NCBI GenBank assembly: GCA_020348625.1
Contig: CP070752.1
Span: forward strand, 1,558,902-1,567,796
DNA length: 8,895 nucleotides
Source of the DNA: Deltaproteobacteria bacterium
GTDB taxonomy: Bacteria > Desulfobacterota > DSM-4660 > Desulfatiglandales > B25-G16
Direction: 5' to 3'
Below, in pieces: positions 1-6,290 of this stretch. The notes beneath the pieces are model-generated. The model was not told the DNA's origin. It did not search any database and was given only the letters and a program-made list of their open reading frames with translations. Positions within the stretch are counted from its first letter, which is position 1. Each line of letters opens with the position of its first letter. The position numbers and the translations under genes are program-made.

Positions 1-79
1 CCCCCCCGCACCCCATTCCCATCACCTCCCGCCAACCGCGCCTTATCCACGCTTTCCCTACACGACGCTCTCCCGCTCT
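1..79. other. Probable sequencing-adapter artefact at contig start
   Basis: The stretch is C-rich and unlike the rest of the window. Bases 52-71 are identical to 20 bases of the standard Illumina read-1 adapter (ctttccctacacgacgctct), and 72-79 match the next eight adapter bases at six positions. Bases before 52 also loosely resemble the upstream P5 part, with many mismatches. It abuts the middle of a tRNA gene, so the junction is best explained as unremoved adapter on an end read rather than biology. Nothing here should be treated as genomic. Confidence 0.88.
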
Positions 80-81
80 CA

Positions 82-130
82 TCGGCCTTTCACGCGGACA
101 ACACCGGTTCAAATCCGGTTGGGGACGCCA
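82..130 (+). tRNA. tRNA-Glu (anticodon UUC), 3' half only
   Basis: The 3' half of a glutamate tRNA. The anticodon loop CTTTCAC is at 87-93 with anticodon TTC at 89-91. The T-arm has a 5-bp stem (103-107 with 115-119) around the canonical loop TTCAAAT at 108-114. The 3' acceptor strand TGGGGAC is at 120-126, the discriminator G at 127 and an encoded CCA at 128-130. The D-arm and 5' acceptor strand are missing because adapter-like sequence replaces them at the contig edge. The anticodon stem (82-86 with 94-98) has one G-G mismatch at base 84 or 85 that may be a sequencing error near the adapter junction. Identity as Glu rests on the anticodon and on the GGGGAC acceptor strand typical of bacterial tRNA-Glu. 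Confidence 0.87.
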
Positions 131-142
131 TCTGTTTTTTAT

Positions 143-171
143 AGCCTAACTGCTGAGGGTTAGGCTTTTTT
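143..171 (+). terminator. Rho-independent terminator of tRNA-Glu
   Basis: A perfect 8-bp stem, AGCCTAAC at 143-150 with GTTAGGCT at 159-166, has an 8-base loop and runs into six T residues at 166-171. It starts 12 bases after the tRNA CCA end, which fits termination of the tRNA transcript. The T-run lies on the plus strand only. Confidence 0.85.
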
Positions 172-176
172 GTTGC

Positions 177-216
177 GCGGGACAACATCCCGCTCATATC
201 GGGATTGGGGACGGCA
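177..216 (+). repeat. Degenerate second copy of the tRNA-Glu 3' half
   Basis: This segment aligns with 94-130 of the tRNA at 32 of 37 positions, with three single-base gaps (my hand alignment). It keeps a 5-bp T-stem (TCCCG 188-192 with CGGGA 200-204), a 7-base loop CTCATAT, the acceptor strand TGGGGAC at 206-212 and discriminator G, but ends GCA instead of CCA. Two stem pairs differ from the tRNA by changes on both sides. No matching 5' tRNA half precedes it, so it is not a working tRNA. It could be a duplication relic or the trace of an integration event at the tRNA 3' end. Confidence 0.65.
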
Positions 217-225
217 GTGAATCTG

Positions 226-260
226 AAGGGATTACCTGAAATAGGGGTAATCCTTTTTTT
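226..260 (+). terminator. Second rho-independent terminator, plus strand
   Basis: GGATTACC at 229-236 pairs with GGTAATCC at 246-253 (8 bp, 9-base loop). The stem extends with A-T and G-T pairs into seven T residues at 254-260. It lies just after the degenerate tRNA copy, so the tRNA/terminator arrangement appears twice in tandem. Confidence 0.8.
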
Positions 261-584
261 CTGGGTTATCAAAGAATTAAGAGCTGCTGGGTGCTGACTT
301 CCCCGGCATTCCATCGCTGCCAGTCTTTCTCAGCCTAACATTGGCATTTCCCTTCACATCGTGCACGCGGGCATAGCGTGCAGTCCCGGATAACGAGATA
401 TCTATGGCCGATAATTGTGTGGGGATGGACAGGGTGGAGCTCGGGCAATGCCTTAATCTTGGCTCCGCTGATAGGCTTGTTAACCCCATATCGCCTCGGG
501 TAGGGACCAACAGGATAGGATAATTCGGCATAGGGAGGTCCACGGGTCTGGCCGCTGCTTTTTTGGTGAGAAAAGATCTCTAAC
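261..584. other. 324-base stretch without a recognisable gene
   Basis: Open frames exist on the minus strand, but their products are rich in Ser, Pro and Leu, lack a recognisable domain and lack a good ribosome binding site; one overlaps the downstream dikinase gene heavily. The only clear structure is a hairpin at 362-382: TGCACGC and GCGTGCA, 7 perfect base pairs around loop GGGCATA. No terminator with a minus-strand T-run was found here for the dikinase operon that ends at 585. Confidence 0.5.
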
Positions 585-1646
585 TCATCCGATAAGGCGC
601 TCGACCATAAGGTCAGCGATGTGGTCGGTGTCGCTTTTCCCGGCAGGCTTATCAGCGTACTTGGTATCCCATTGCACCCCAACCACAGGGCGCGTCTGCA
701 GGAAAAAGACATTGTCAGGGAACGGATAGTCGGCAGCGATCGACCATTCCATATCTTGCGGTATACCCCCATAATAGATCTCGGCAATCTTTGCTAATCT
801 CACCAGTTCTCTCACCTCATCTTCAGTTAAGCAGGCTACAGCCTGTCTTTCGCGAGAAACTGGCCTAGCGACCGTACCCTGAGAAGCCATTATCACCTCT
901 GTCAGCTTTTCATTGATAATTCTTTCCTTTAGCTCGAGCGATTTCTTGTCAATGGTAAATTGATCAGGTGTTACCTTTGCCTGCACGACGCTCTCCCCTA
1001 GTCCCCAGCTTCCCTCTATTACTGCCTCATTCAGGTCACCTGTTATGGGATTTACGCTGAATAAGACCCCAGCTGACCTCGCATTTACCATTTGGACAAT
1101 GACAACGCCAATGTAGTACTCTTCAGCAAGTGATCCTCGTAAGGCCCGATCGGCGATAGCCCGTGGTGCGAATACGCTCGCCCAACTTGCAACAACCTTT
1201 TGTTCAAGCTGGGCTTTCCCTTGTACATTCAGATAGGTATCAAACAACCCGGGATGGCTTATAGGGCCACTTGACCTCACAGAGACCGGCACGTTATGAA
1301 TACCAGTAGCCTCACAAAGTCTCTCATAGGCCACAAAAAGCTCACTGCGTATATCTTCAGGCAGTCTAGTGCCTTTCATCATTTTCAGGATATGATTTCC
1401 AGTGCTCTGCGAATTCTTAAGGCTCAGTAGATTTGCCTTCTCGAATTTTCCAAGATAACAGCGAATCCTCTCATCCAGGCCTGTTTCATGCATTGTTCTC
1501 TCATGTGCCTTTAGCGTCAATGCAAAACCTGACGGAACCCGAATTCCTATGCGTGCCAGTTCTGCCAGGCTAACAGCCTTTCTACCCACCTGGCGAATAT
1601 GCGCTTTTTGAATATCCCTAAACCAAAGCATCAAATCACTTGCCAT
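585..1646 (-). CDS. PEP synthase-type ATP-binding subunit of a split dikinase (phenylphosphate synthase-like)
   Basis: A 353-residue protein corresponding only to the N-terminal ATP-binding domain of PEP synthase/PPDK enzymes. Visible family motifs, in order, are GRKAVSLAEL (21-30), IRVPSGFALT (35-44), VSVRSSG (121-127), SAGVLFSVNP (191-200), EGSWGLGE (211-218), QDMEWS (297-302) and FLQTRP (315-320). There is no phosphohistidine domain and no PEP-binding barrel; the histidine domain is supplied by the gene just upstream, whose stop codon lies two bases before this ATG. In the family this domain transfers phosphate from ATP to a histidine of the partner. The length of about 40 kDa matches protein 2 of phenylphosphate synthase, which activates phenol in anaerobes. 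The true acceptor cannot be read from sequence; other alcohols are possible. The start ATG has a weak GGGG ribosome site that lies in the end of the upstream gene, suggesting translational coupling. Confidence 0.85.
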   Translation of the reverse strand: MASDLMLWFRDIQKAHIRQVGRKAVSLAELARIGIRVPSGFALTLKAHERTMHETGLDERIRCYLGKFEKANLLSLKNSQSTGNHILKMMKGTRLPEDIRSELFVAYERLCEATGIHNVPVSVRSSGPISHPGLFDTYLNVQGKAQLEQKVVASWASVFAPRAIADRALRGSLAEEYYIGVVIVQMVNARSAGVLFSVNPITGDLNEAVIEGSWGLGESVVQAKVTPDQFTIDKKSLELKERIINEKLTEVIMASQGTVARPVSRERQAVACLTEDEVRELVRLAKIAEIYYGGIPQDMEWSIAADYPFPDNVFFLQTRPVVGVQWDTKYADKPAGKSDTDHIADLMVERLIG

Positions 1647-1648
1647 CT

Positions 1649-3376
1649 TTACCCCGGTAGAATCCAGACAGCACCTCGACTGCCATCAATCCTCACCTTT
1701 TGTCCATTCTTTAAACTCGCAGTAGCCTTCTTGGTTTGGATCACTACGGGTATGTTGTACTCCCTTCCAACTATCGCCGCATGGGAAAGGCTTGCTCCGC
1801 TGTCAAGCACCACACCCTTTAGCAGAGGAAACACGGGGGTCCAGCCTGAATAGGTGGTTGTAGCTACCAGGATGTCACCCGATTTGACTGTAGGAATATC
1901 GTTTTCAGAGGAAATCACCCTCACCGTTCCCTCACTGATACCCGGTGCTCCCGGATTTCCGTAGAGATCTGCCTCCAGGTCAGCAGAGGCGCCCGCCTCC
2001 TTGCCAACTGTAATCTTCATCATCACATCATCTTTTGTGGCCGACATGAATTCCATGGCGCTATTGGGATCATCCGCGAGTTTCCCGATAAAGGCAGGCC
2101 TGTTTAGCCTTTTGGAGTAGTTTTCATAATAGTCCTTTCGTTCGGAAATGACTGAATGATAATCCAAACAAAGGGAAAATATGTTTTTCTTGATTTCATC
2201 GGGCAATAGAAATACAAAATCTTCAGGATCTCCCATGAGTCCTTTGTCTACCATCCTTTTGCCACAGGCCAATCCAGCTCTCCTCATCAACGAATGCGAC
2301 ATATGCTCAAAGTAATAGGTATGCCCTTCGCTGAAAACCCCGGCCTTCTGGGCAACGCCCATAAGCCTTTTTATCCAATTCCTCTCGGAACGAGGAAAAT
2401 GTTCAACAACCTCCTGTTCGGCCTCTTTTCTTTCCTTCACTATTTCCGGCCTCCGCACGTCCATTTCGAAATAAGCTGATGTTTCAATATACTGTCTGAT
2501 AAATGAAAACGCGGGTGAGGGATCTTCGATCCATGATTTGCAGTTGAACTCCATCATTCTGGGCATCCGCCAGCCATGCTCTTGCAGAAAATCTCGAAAG
2601 CCATCCTCTGACTCCAACCATCTCTCTCCCTTTTCGGTCTCCAGCAGGGCAGGCGTAATTTCGTGTAAGGGATTATCTTTGATAACGCAGTCTACGCCGA
2701 GCTCGACAGCTCGTTCGTATAATTTCCAGAGAAGCCGATCCACTTCAAACAGTCTATTGTCAAAACCCCGTATCATCCTGTGCCATATCGGGCTAGTATC
2801 ATCAATGCCGATCCGTTCTCGACATATGTCTTCAAATAAGGCATATAGCCCCGACAATGTATACATCAACCATGAATGCAATCCCCACACCCTGTTATTG
2901 AAATGAAATACGGCATCAAAATGGTCATAGAGTTCGGAGTATGTTGCGCGGTTGACATCGAATGCTTTAAAGCCTTCATAGTTATCCATCAATTCCTTTA
3001 CAACACGCGACCAAATGCCGTCATAATCGTCAATGAATGGTTTTAGGTGTTCCTTAAACCGGACCGTCCTCTTCTCTTGTTCATCTTTGTCAGTGACAAG
3101 GATTGGGCTCATATAACCGCACCCATCTACTTCACGCCAATCCGTGCCTCTGGACGTGGGAAATCCCATAGTTTCAGCTGCCCAAAGGTCGCCATATCGC
3201 TGGTGATGCGTCCAACTCCACGCAAAAAGAGGTGTCCATGGGGGAATGCTATGGACTGAATCCAGGTACCAGCAGGGATAGACCTGAAGATCCTGATAGC
3301 TCAACACATACTGATGGTATCGCTTCTTAGGTCTCCACTCCTCCCGCCATTTGACCGTTTCACCCTGTCTGCCCAC
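1649..3376 (-). CDS. Phosphohistidine (PEP-utilizer mobile domain) subunit of a split dikinase, phenylphosphate synthase-like
   Basis: A 575-residue protein. Residues about 473-575 form a PEP-utilizing-enzyme swivel domain (GNPGAPG at 473, GDILVATTTYSGWTPVF, then SHAAIVGRE) with predicted phosphohistidine H532. The first 400 or so residues are Trp/aromatic-rich and charged, without a familiar ATP-binding or TIM-barrel signature. PEP synthase would continue into a PEP/pyruvate barrel, but this protein stops right after the swivel domain. The architecture and size (about 66 kDa) fit protein 1 of phenylphosphate synthase, where the histidine carries phosphate to the aromatic alcohol. Order with the next gene (histidine subunit, then ATP-binding subunit) is also as I recall it from Thauera. 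The third CBS-domain protein of that system is not in the window. Start chosen: GTG with GGAG eight bases upstream. Alternative: a related dikinase for another alcohol. Confidence 0.82.
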   Translation of the reverse strand: MGRQGETVKWREEWRPKKRYHQYVLSYQDLQVYPCWYLDSVHSIPPWTPLFAWSWTHHQRYGDLWAAETMGFPTSRGTDWREVDGCGYMSPILVTDKDEQEKRTVRFKEHLKPFIDDYDGIWSRVVKELMDNYEGFKAFDVNRATYSELYDHFDAVFHFNNRVWGLHSWLMYTLSGLYALFEDICRERIGIDDTSPIWHRMIRGFDNRLFEVDRLLWKLYERAVELGVDCVIKDNPLHEITPALLETEKGERWLESEDGFRDFLQEHGWRMPRMMEFNCKSWIEDPSPAFSFIRQYIETSAYFEMDVRRPEIVKERKEAEQEVVEHFPRSERNWIKRLMGVAQKAGVFSEGHTYYFEHMSHSLMRRAGLACGKRMVDKGLMGDPEDFVFLLPDEIKKNIFSLCLDYHSVISERKDYYENYSKRLNRPAFIGKLADDPNSAMEFMSATKDDVMMKITVGKEAGASADLEADLYGNPGAPGISEGTVRVISSENDIPTVKSGDILVATTTYSGWTPVFPLLKGVVLDSGASLSHAAIVGREYNIPVVIQTKKATASLKNGQKVRIDGSRGAVWILPG

Positions 3377-3392
3377 AGCGCTATCTCCAGGA
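3377..3392 (-). promoter_or_regulatory. Ribosome binding site deciding the GTG start of the histidine subunit
   Basis: Read on the minus strand, CTGGAGATAGCGCT precedes the GTG codon at 3376-3374, placing GGAG eight bases before the start. No ATG in this frame near the N-terminus has a comparable site, so the GTG start is preferred. Confidence 0.6.
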
Positions 3393-3534
3393 ATAGAACA
3401 GAACGTGATTCATTCTGCTAATAGTTGGAGAATATGATACTCAATACATAGACGAAATTTCAGGTTGCAAACGATGAACTCATCCGCCCTTTCGGTGGCA
3501 TACGAGAATTTGCCTTTCTCAATTCCTCAATCTT
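3377..3534. other. Spacer between response regulator and dikinase genes
   Basis: This 158-base gap follows the response regulator and precedes the dikinase pair on the same strand. I see no convincing terminator. Promoter-like hexamers on the minus strand (TTGCAA near 3470, TATGTA near 3450) have poor spacing, so it is unclear whether the regulator and dikinase genes share one transcript. Confidence 0.4.
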
Positions 3535-4008
3535 TCATCTCACCGCTATGCCATGACGCTTTTGCCAATCAGGGCCATATTTTCTATCGAAGTAGGAGGC
3601 AAATCTCTCTTGCCAGCGCCACCAAAGGCTTTTTCCTTTCTCCTTTGCCTCTAAGATATCGGTCAAATAGGTGGTAATCTCGGCCATCTTATCCTTGGGC
3701 ACGTAGTGGGCTGCACCCTCGTTGAAGGATCTCCTTAGGTCGTCGGGACTCAGTGCGTGGGCGGTTAACATAACGGCTATTACGTTTCTCTTGTTGGCAG
3801 TATTTAGTAATTCATATCCGTCGACCCCCATAATATCCAGGATGGCAATATCGAAATGCTGGGTTTCCAGTAACTTCTTTCCCTCATCAAAGCTGTAAGC
3901 TTTTTTCACCTCACACATGGATAGTAACCCTTCCAGCGTTTCCGAAACATCAGGCTCGTCGTCCACTACTAGAATTCTCTTGCCCTCTAATAAACCGATA
4001 CCGTCCAT
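3535..4008 (-). CDS. Single-domain response regulator with aromatic C-terminal tail
   Basis: A CheY-like receiver of 157 residues (numbered from the ATG). The sequence shows the acidic pocket VVDDEPD (D16, D17), phosphoacceptor D58 in ILDIMGVDG, T82 in MLTAHA and K105 in VPKDK, a complete set for phosphorylation. There is no DNA-binding or enzymatic output domain. Instead a tail of about 30 residues follows, rich in Trp, Tyr and Phe (SLWWRWQERF, then YFDRKYGPDW). Similar tails occur, as far as I recall, on stand-alone receivers from anaerobic bacteria; their function is unknown to me, and a protein-binding role is inference. No histidine kinase is nearby. A GTG six bases upstream (4014) would overlap the preceding ORF by four bases, but the AAGAGG ribosome site sits seven bases before the ATG at 4008 and only one base before that GTG, so ATG is preferred. 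Confidence 0.9.
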   Translation of the reverse strand: MDGIGLLEGKRILVVDDEPDVSETLEGLLSMCEVKKAYSFDEGKKLLETQHFDIAILDIMGVDGYELLNTANKRNVIAVMLTAHALSPDDLRRSFNEGAAHYVPKDKMAEITTYLTDILEAKEKGKSLWWRWQERFASYFDRKYGPDWQKRHGIAVR

Positions 4009-4022
4009 ACTCACGCCTCTTT
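4006..4022 (-). promoter_or_regulatory. Ribosome binding site deciding the response regulator start
   Basis: On the minus strand AAAGAGGCGTGAGTATG places the AGAGG site seven bases before the ATG ending at 4006. The site overlaps the last codons of the small upstream ORF, which is a hint of translational coupling. Confidence 0.65.
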
Positions 4023-4202
4023 ATCGGTGAAAATAGCTAAATCCTCCCATATTGTGAAGCTCCTCGCGCCTCCGCACGCGGAATCTTGGCAAAGGCGAGT
4101 GAACTCATCTACCAAAATATGGCTCTCCTCACTAAGAAAGGTCAATCCCTTTTTCGCTTTTGCTTGTATAGGTTGCTTAAAACTATACAAGTTTTTTCTC
4201 AT
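4011..4202 (-). CDS. Small unknown ORF coupled to the response regulator
   Basis: A 63-residue frame from ATG at 4202 (a TTG three codons upstream is also possible; a stop lies just above that). The product begins basic (MRKNLYSFK), has a mid-part SEESHILVDEFTRLCQDSAC and ends acidic (DLAIFTDKEA). I recognise no family, signal peptide or membrane segment. In its favour, its stop codon falls inside the response regulator's ribosome binding site, as in coupled genes. Against it, its own start has no clear ribosome site and the upstream T8 tract makes the leader A-rich. It could be a small partner of the receiver, a remnant of a larger gene, or a chance frame. Confidence 0.4.
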   Translation of the reverse strand: MRKNLYSFKQPIQAKAKKGLTFLSEESHILVDEFTRLCQDSACGGARSFTIWEDLAIFTDKEA

Positions 4203-4224
4203 TCTGTTCAAATTTTTTTTCTAA

Positions 4225-4261
4225 CATCATGAGGTTTCGAAAGATATCAAACCTCTTGATG
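4225..4261. repeat. Imperfect inverted repeat upstream of the regulator operon
   Basis: CATCATGAGGTTT at 4225-4237 and AAACCTCTTGATG at 4249-4261 are inverted copies matching at 12 of 13 positions, around an 11-base spacer. A T8 tract lies at 4213-4220. On the minus strand the repeat sits about 25 bases before the small ORF, a position suited to an operator or leader hairpin. It is not followed by T residues in either direction close enough to be a normal terminator, apart from the A-tract side. Confidence 0.5.
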
Positions 4262-4590
4262 CCTTGGCAGAAAGGGCTTCTCTATGCACCACTGAAGGTG
4301 GCGCCAATCTACATGTCCAAGAGGGATTTTCCGGGCTCTCCATTTCACCGGGGAGGATTTAGTCAGGAAGTCCGTTTTCGCAAAATGAGATTGGTCTAAG
4401 AATAGCAGGGATTATGTCTGAAGCACAGTTTCAGATTGCTCGGAGCGCCAGAGTTCTATTGTAGTATTTGCGCATGCCCAGACACAGGACGGGAAAACTG
4501 GCCTGCCACGATGACTTCCTTCCAAGGATGGCTTGCCTTCCAAACGGGGGCGAGCCAGTAAGTTTGGGCCTATCAACTCTTCTGGTGAGA

Positions 4591-4622
4591 GCTAACAAGA
4601 GAGGCTAACAATAATCTTGACA
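4591..4622 (+). promoter_or_regulatory. Direct repeat GCTAACA next to a TTGACA box
   Basis: GCTAACA occurs at 4591-4597 and again at 4604-4610, start to start 13 bases. A perfect consensus -35 hexamer TTGACA follows at 4617-4622. With 17-base spacing the -10 would be TAAGTG at 4640-4645, a poor match, so the promoter would need an activator if it is real; the repeat could be that activator's site. This is inference from spacing only. Confidence 0.3.
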
Positions 4623-4730
4623 ACTAATTCGTCTTGAACTAAGTGCAAAAGAGCGTGTCTGAGGGCAAAAGAAATCGAGCAAAGTTTTTCTCATTAGATA
4701 TTGCCGACAGAGGACTAACCTATGATTAGT

Positions 4731-4735
4731 GGAGG
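4731..4735 (+). promoter_or_regulatory. Ribosome binding site of the aminotransferase
   Basis: GGAGG ends seven bases before the ATG at 4743, a near-ideal site that fixes the start. A TATGAT at 4721-4726 just before it is too close to serve as a -10 box. Confidence 0.75.
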
Positions 4736-4742
4736 TCTTTAA

Positions 4743-6086
4743 ATGAAAGAGACAATTCTAAAAGAAGGGTGGAGTGAAAGGGACAGAAAACACTTGCTTC
4801 ATGGTGGCGTGCCTCTGGATGCTTTTGCGGAGAAGGGCAGTGAGATGATCATAACTGAAGGTCGGGGTATAATTCTAGAAGATGTTCAGGGCAGGGAATA
4901 TATTGACGGCCTCTCAGGAGCGGTGTGCGTCAACCTGGGATATGGGCGCAAGGAGCTAGCTGAGGTAGCTATGGCCCAGATGATCAATTTGAGCTACAGC
5001 CTGGGCTGGTCAAATTTTGCTAACACAGCAGCTATTGAATATGCCAGCAAACTGGCTGAATTTACCCCCGGCGGGCTCAAGCGCTTTTTCTTTGCTAACA
5101 GTGGATCTGAGGCCAATGAGAGCGCCTATAAAATCGCTCGTTTCCACTGGATAAGGCAAGGCAAGGAGGATAAGAGCAAAATTATCAGCCGTCAACATTC
5201 ATACCATGGCCTTAACCTCGCTTCAATGACAGCTACTGGTATGGAGCGGTTCCACACAAAAATGGGCCCCCTCGTGCCCGGGTTTATCCGAATCCCAGCA
5301 GCTTACTGCTATCACTGTCCCTTTGACAAGCAATACCCTGGCTGTGAGCTCGAATGTGCTGAGGCACTCGGTGAAGCCATTGACCTGGAAGGAGAGGATA
5401 CTGTCGCTGCCTTTGTTGCCGAGCCCATTAGTGGAACTGCTGGCACCATTATGCCACCACCAGGATACTGGTCTCGGATAATGGAGATATGCACCGAGCA
5501 CAACATACTCTTGATTATCGACGAGGTTATGACAGGTTTTGGTCGAACTGGTAAGATGTTCGCTTGTGAGCATTGGGACATCATCCCTGACATGATGCTA
5601 CTGTCAAAAGGGATGATAAACTCTGCCCTGCCTCTTTCTGCAGTTGCCTTAAGCGACAAGGTCTTCAATGGTATGGTTGGTCCGGACGCCTTCTACCATC
5701 TTTACACTTGTGGAGCTCACCCCGTATGTTGTGCCGTCGCCATAAAGAATCTTGAGATTCTCATCAGAGAGAATCTGATAGAAAATTCAGCCAGAGTGGG
5801 CAATTATATGCTTGAACGCCTTAATGAACTCAAAGAATACCCCCATATTGGGGAGGTTCGTGGACTCGGGCTGTTTGGAGCCTTTGAGATAGTACAGGAT
5901 AAGGAGACGCGGGCTCCTGACAGTAATTTAGCAAAGAAGCTGGTTGCTGCCGCCAGAGAGCGAGGCTTAATTGTCCGTGTGGCCGGCACTGCGATCCAGG
6001 TCGCGCCACCCCTCATAACAACCGAGGCGGACATTGACCAGATCATGGGCATACTTACCCCAGTCGTAGCTGAGCTTAGCTCCTGA
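4743..6086 (+). CDS. Class III PLP-dependent aminotransferase
   Basis: A full-length 447-residue fold-type I, class III (omega) aminotransferase. Visible are the PLP phosphate-binding ANSGSEAN (118-125), SYHG (153-156), the EP motif AFVAEPISGTAG (223-234), IIDEVMTGFGRTG with D260 contacting the pyridine nitrogen, and the Schiff-base lysine K289 in LLSKGM. The C-terminal domain contains GEVRGLGLFGAFEIV. A CX2C...CX3C set (C189, C192, C201, C205) lies in the insert also seen in taurine:pyruvate- and beta-alanine-type enzymes. The family moves an amino group from an omega-amine or amino acid to pyruvate or 2-oxoglutarate, yielding an aldehyde or ketone. The exact amine is not readable. The next gene is an aldehyde-oxidising family enzyme, which fits an aldehyde product. 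Start: ATG with GGAGG seven bases upstream. Cytoplasmic, no signal peptide. Confidence 0.93.
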   Translation: MKETILKEGWSERDRKHLLHGGVPLDAFAEKGSEMIITEGRGIILEDVQGREYIDGLSGAVCVNLGYGRKELAEVAMAQMINLSYSLGWSNFANTAAIEYASKLAEFTPGGLKRFFFANSGSEANESAYKIARFHWIRQGKEDKSKIISRQHSYHGLNLASMTATGMERFHTKMGPLVPGFIRIPAAYCYHCPFDKQYPGCELECAEALGEAIDLEGEDTVAAFVAEPISGTAGTIMPPPGYWSRIMEICTEHNILLIIDEVMTGFGRTGKMFACEHWDIIPDMMLLSKGMINSALPLSAVALSDKVFNGMVGPDAFYHLYTCGAHPVCCAVAIKNLEILIRENLIENSARVGNYMLERLNELKEYPHIGEVRGLGLFGAFEIVQDKETRAPDSNLAKKLVAAARERGLIVRVAGTAIQVAPPLITTEADIDQIMGILTPVVAELSS

Positions 6087-6290
6087 AGCTTATGGTACGG
6101 TGGTACGTACCATACTAGGATATGGATTAGGCCGTTGTTGCTGCGAGCCCATTTCCCAACAGCATCTACTTCTCCTTCTCGGGTTGGCGATGGAAGTTGT
6201 AGCAGGTTCTGACTTCCAGCAGGCTGAAAGGGGAAGGTATAAGAGAACATAAAATAGCACTAGTGACCGAGGTGAGGAGGAAAAGCCCTG
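6087..6290. other. 204-base gap between aminotransferase and AOR genes
   Basis: It is longer than expected inside a tight operon and holds a dyad at its start (6091-6114). Two TATAAT-like hexamers occur late in the gap, TATAAG at 6238-6243 and TAAAAT at 6250-6255, without a good -35 box, so a separate promoter for the AOR gene is possible but unproven. The ribosome site AGGAGG is at 6275-6280, ten bases before the ATG. Confidence 0.4.
6091..6114. repeat. Dyad repeat just after the aminotransferase stop
   Basis: TATGGTAC (6091-6098) and GTACCATA (6107-6114) are perfect 8-bp inverted arms around GGTGGTAC. The inner part also forms the palindrome GGTACGTACC at 6102-6111. There is no T-run, so this is not a classical terminator. 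It could be an operator for the downstream gene or an attenuating hairpin. Confidence 0.5.

Larger units (their letters stand above)
4262..4742. other. Long divergent intergenic region with hairpins, no recognised gene
   Basis: About 480 bases between the minus-strand regulator genes and the aminotransferase. A 56-codon plus-strand frame (4229-4399) lacks a ribosome site and a known family. Hairpins visible: TCTGAA/TTCAGA at 4417-4435, and a stronger 9-bp stem at 4529-4557 (TGGCTTGCC with GGCGAGCCA, one G-T pair, 11-base loop). CCTTCCAA occurs twice (4518-4525, 4536-4543). None matches a riboswitch consensus that I could recall. It may be a leader for the aminotransferase gene or a decayed gene. 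Confidence 0.5.

Noticed and set aside
90..314. Minus-strand 74-codon frame across the tRNA, ending in a TGFEPV-type peptide
   Set aside because: This peptide is the antisense of the tRNA T-arm, a well-known false product; the frame also crosses two terminators.
277..787. Two minus-strand frames (277-543 and 335-787)
   Set aside because: They overlap each other, and the larger one overlaps the dikinase gene by about 200 bases; Ser/Pro/Leu-rich composition, no family, no ribosome site.
2538..2906. Plus-strand 122-codon frame
   Set aside because: Lies wholly inside the histidine-domain dikinase gene on the opposite strand, whose coding is well supported by family motifs.
4027..4224. Plus-strand 65-codon frame
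   Set aside because: Antisense to the small ORF before the response regulator; ends in a Phe run encoded by the T8 tract and shows no ribosome site.
4229..4399. Plus-strand 56-codon frame beginning MRFRKISNLL
   Set aside because: It starts inside the inverted repeat, has no ribosome site and no recognised family; kept only as a note in the intergenic entry.
4500..4620. Possible cobalamin, Moco or glycine riboswitch before the aminotransferase
   Set aside because: Fragments such as a GGGAAAAC stretch and paired arms were seen, but the conserved core elements of these riboswitches are not present in order.
4721..4726. TATGAT as a -10 box for the aminotransferase
   Set aside because: Transcription would start inside the ribosome binding site at 4731-4735, and no -35 box has acceptable spacing.
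5223..5668. Minus-strand frames inside the aminotransferase
   Set aside because: Shadow frames of a gene with clear PLP motifs on the plus strand.
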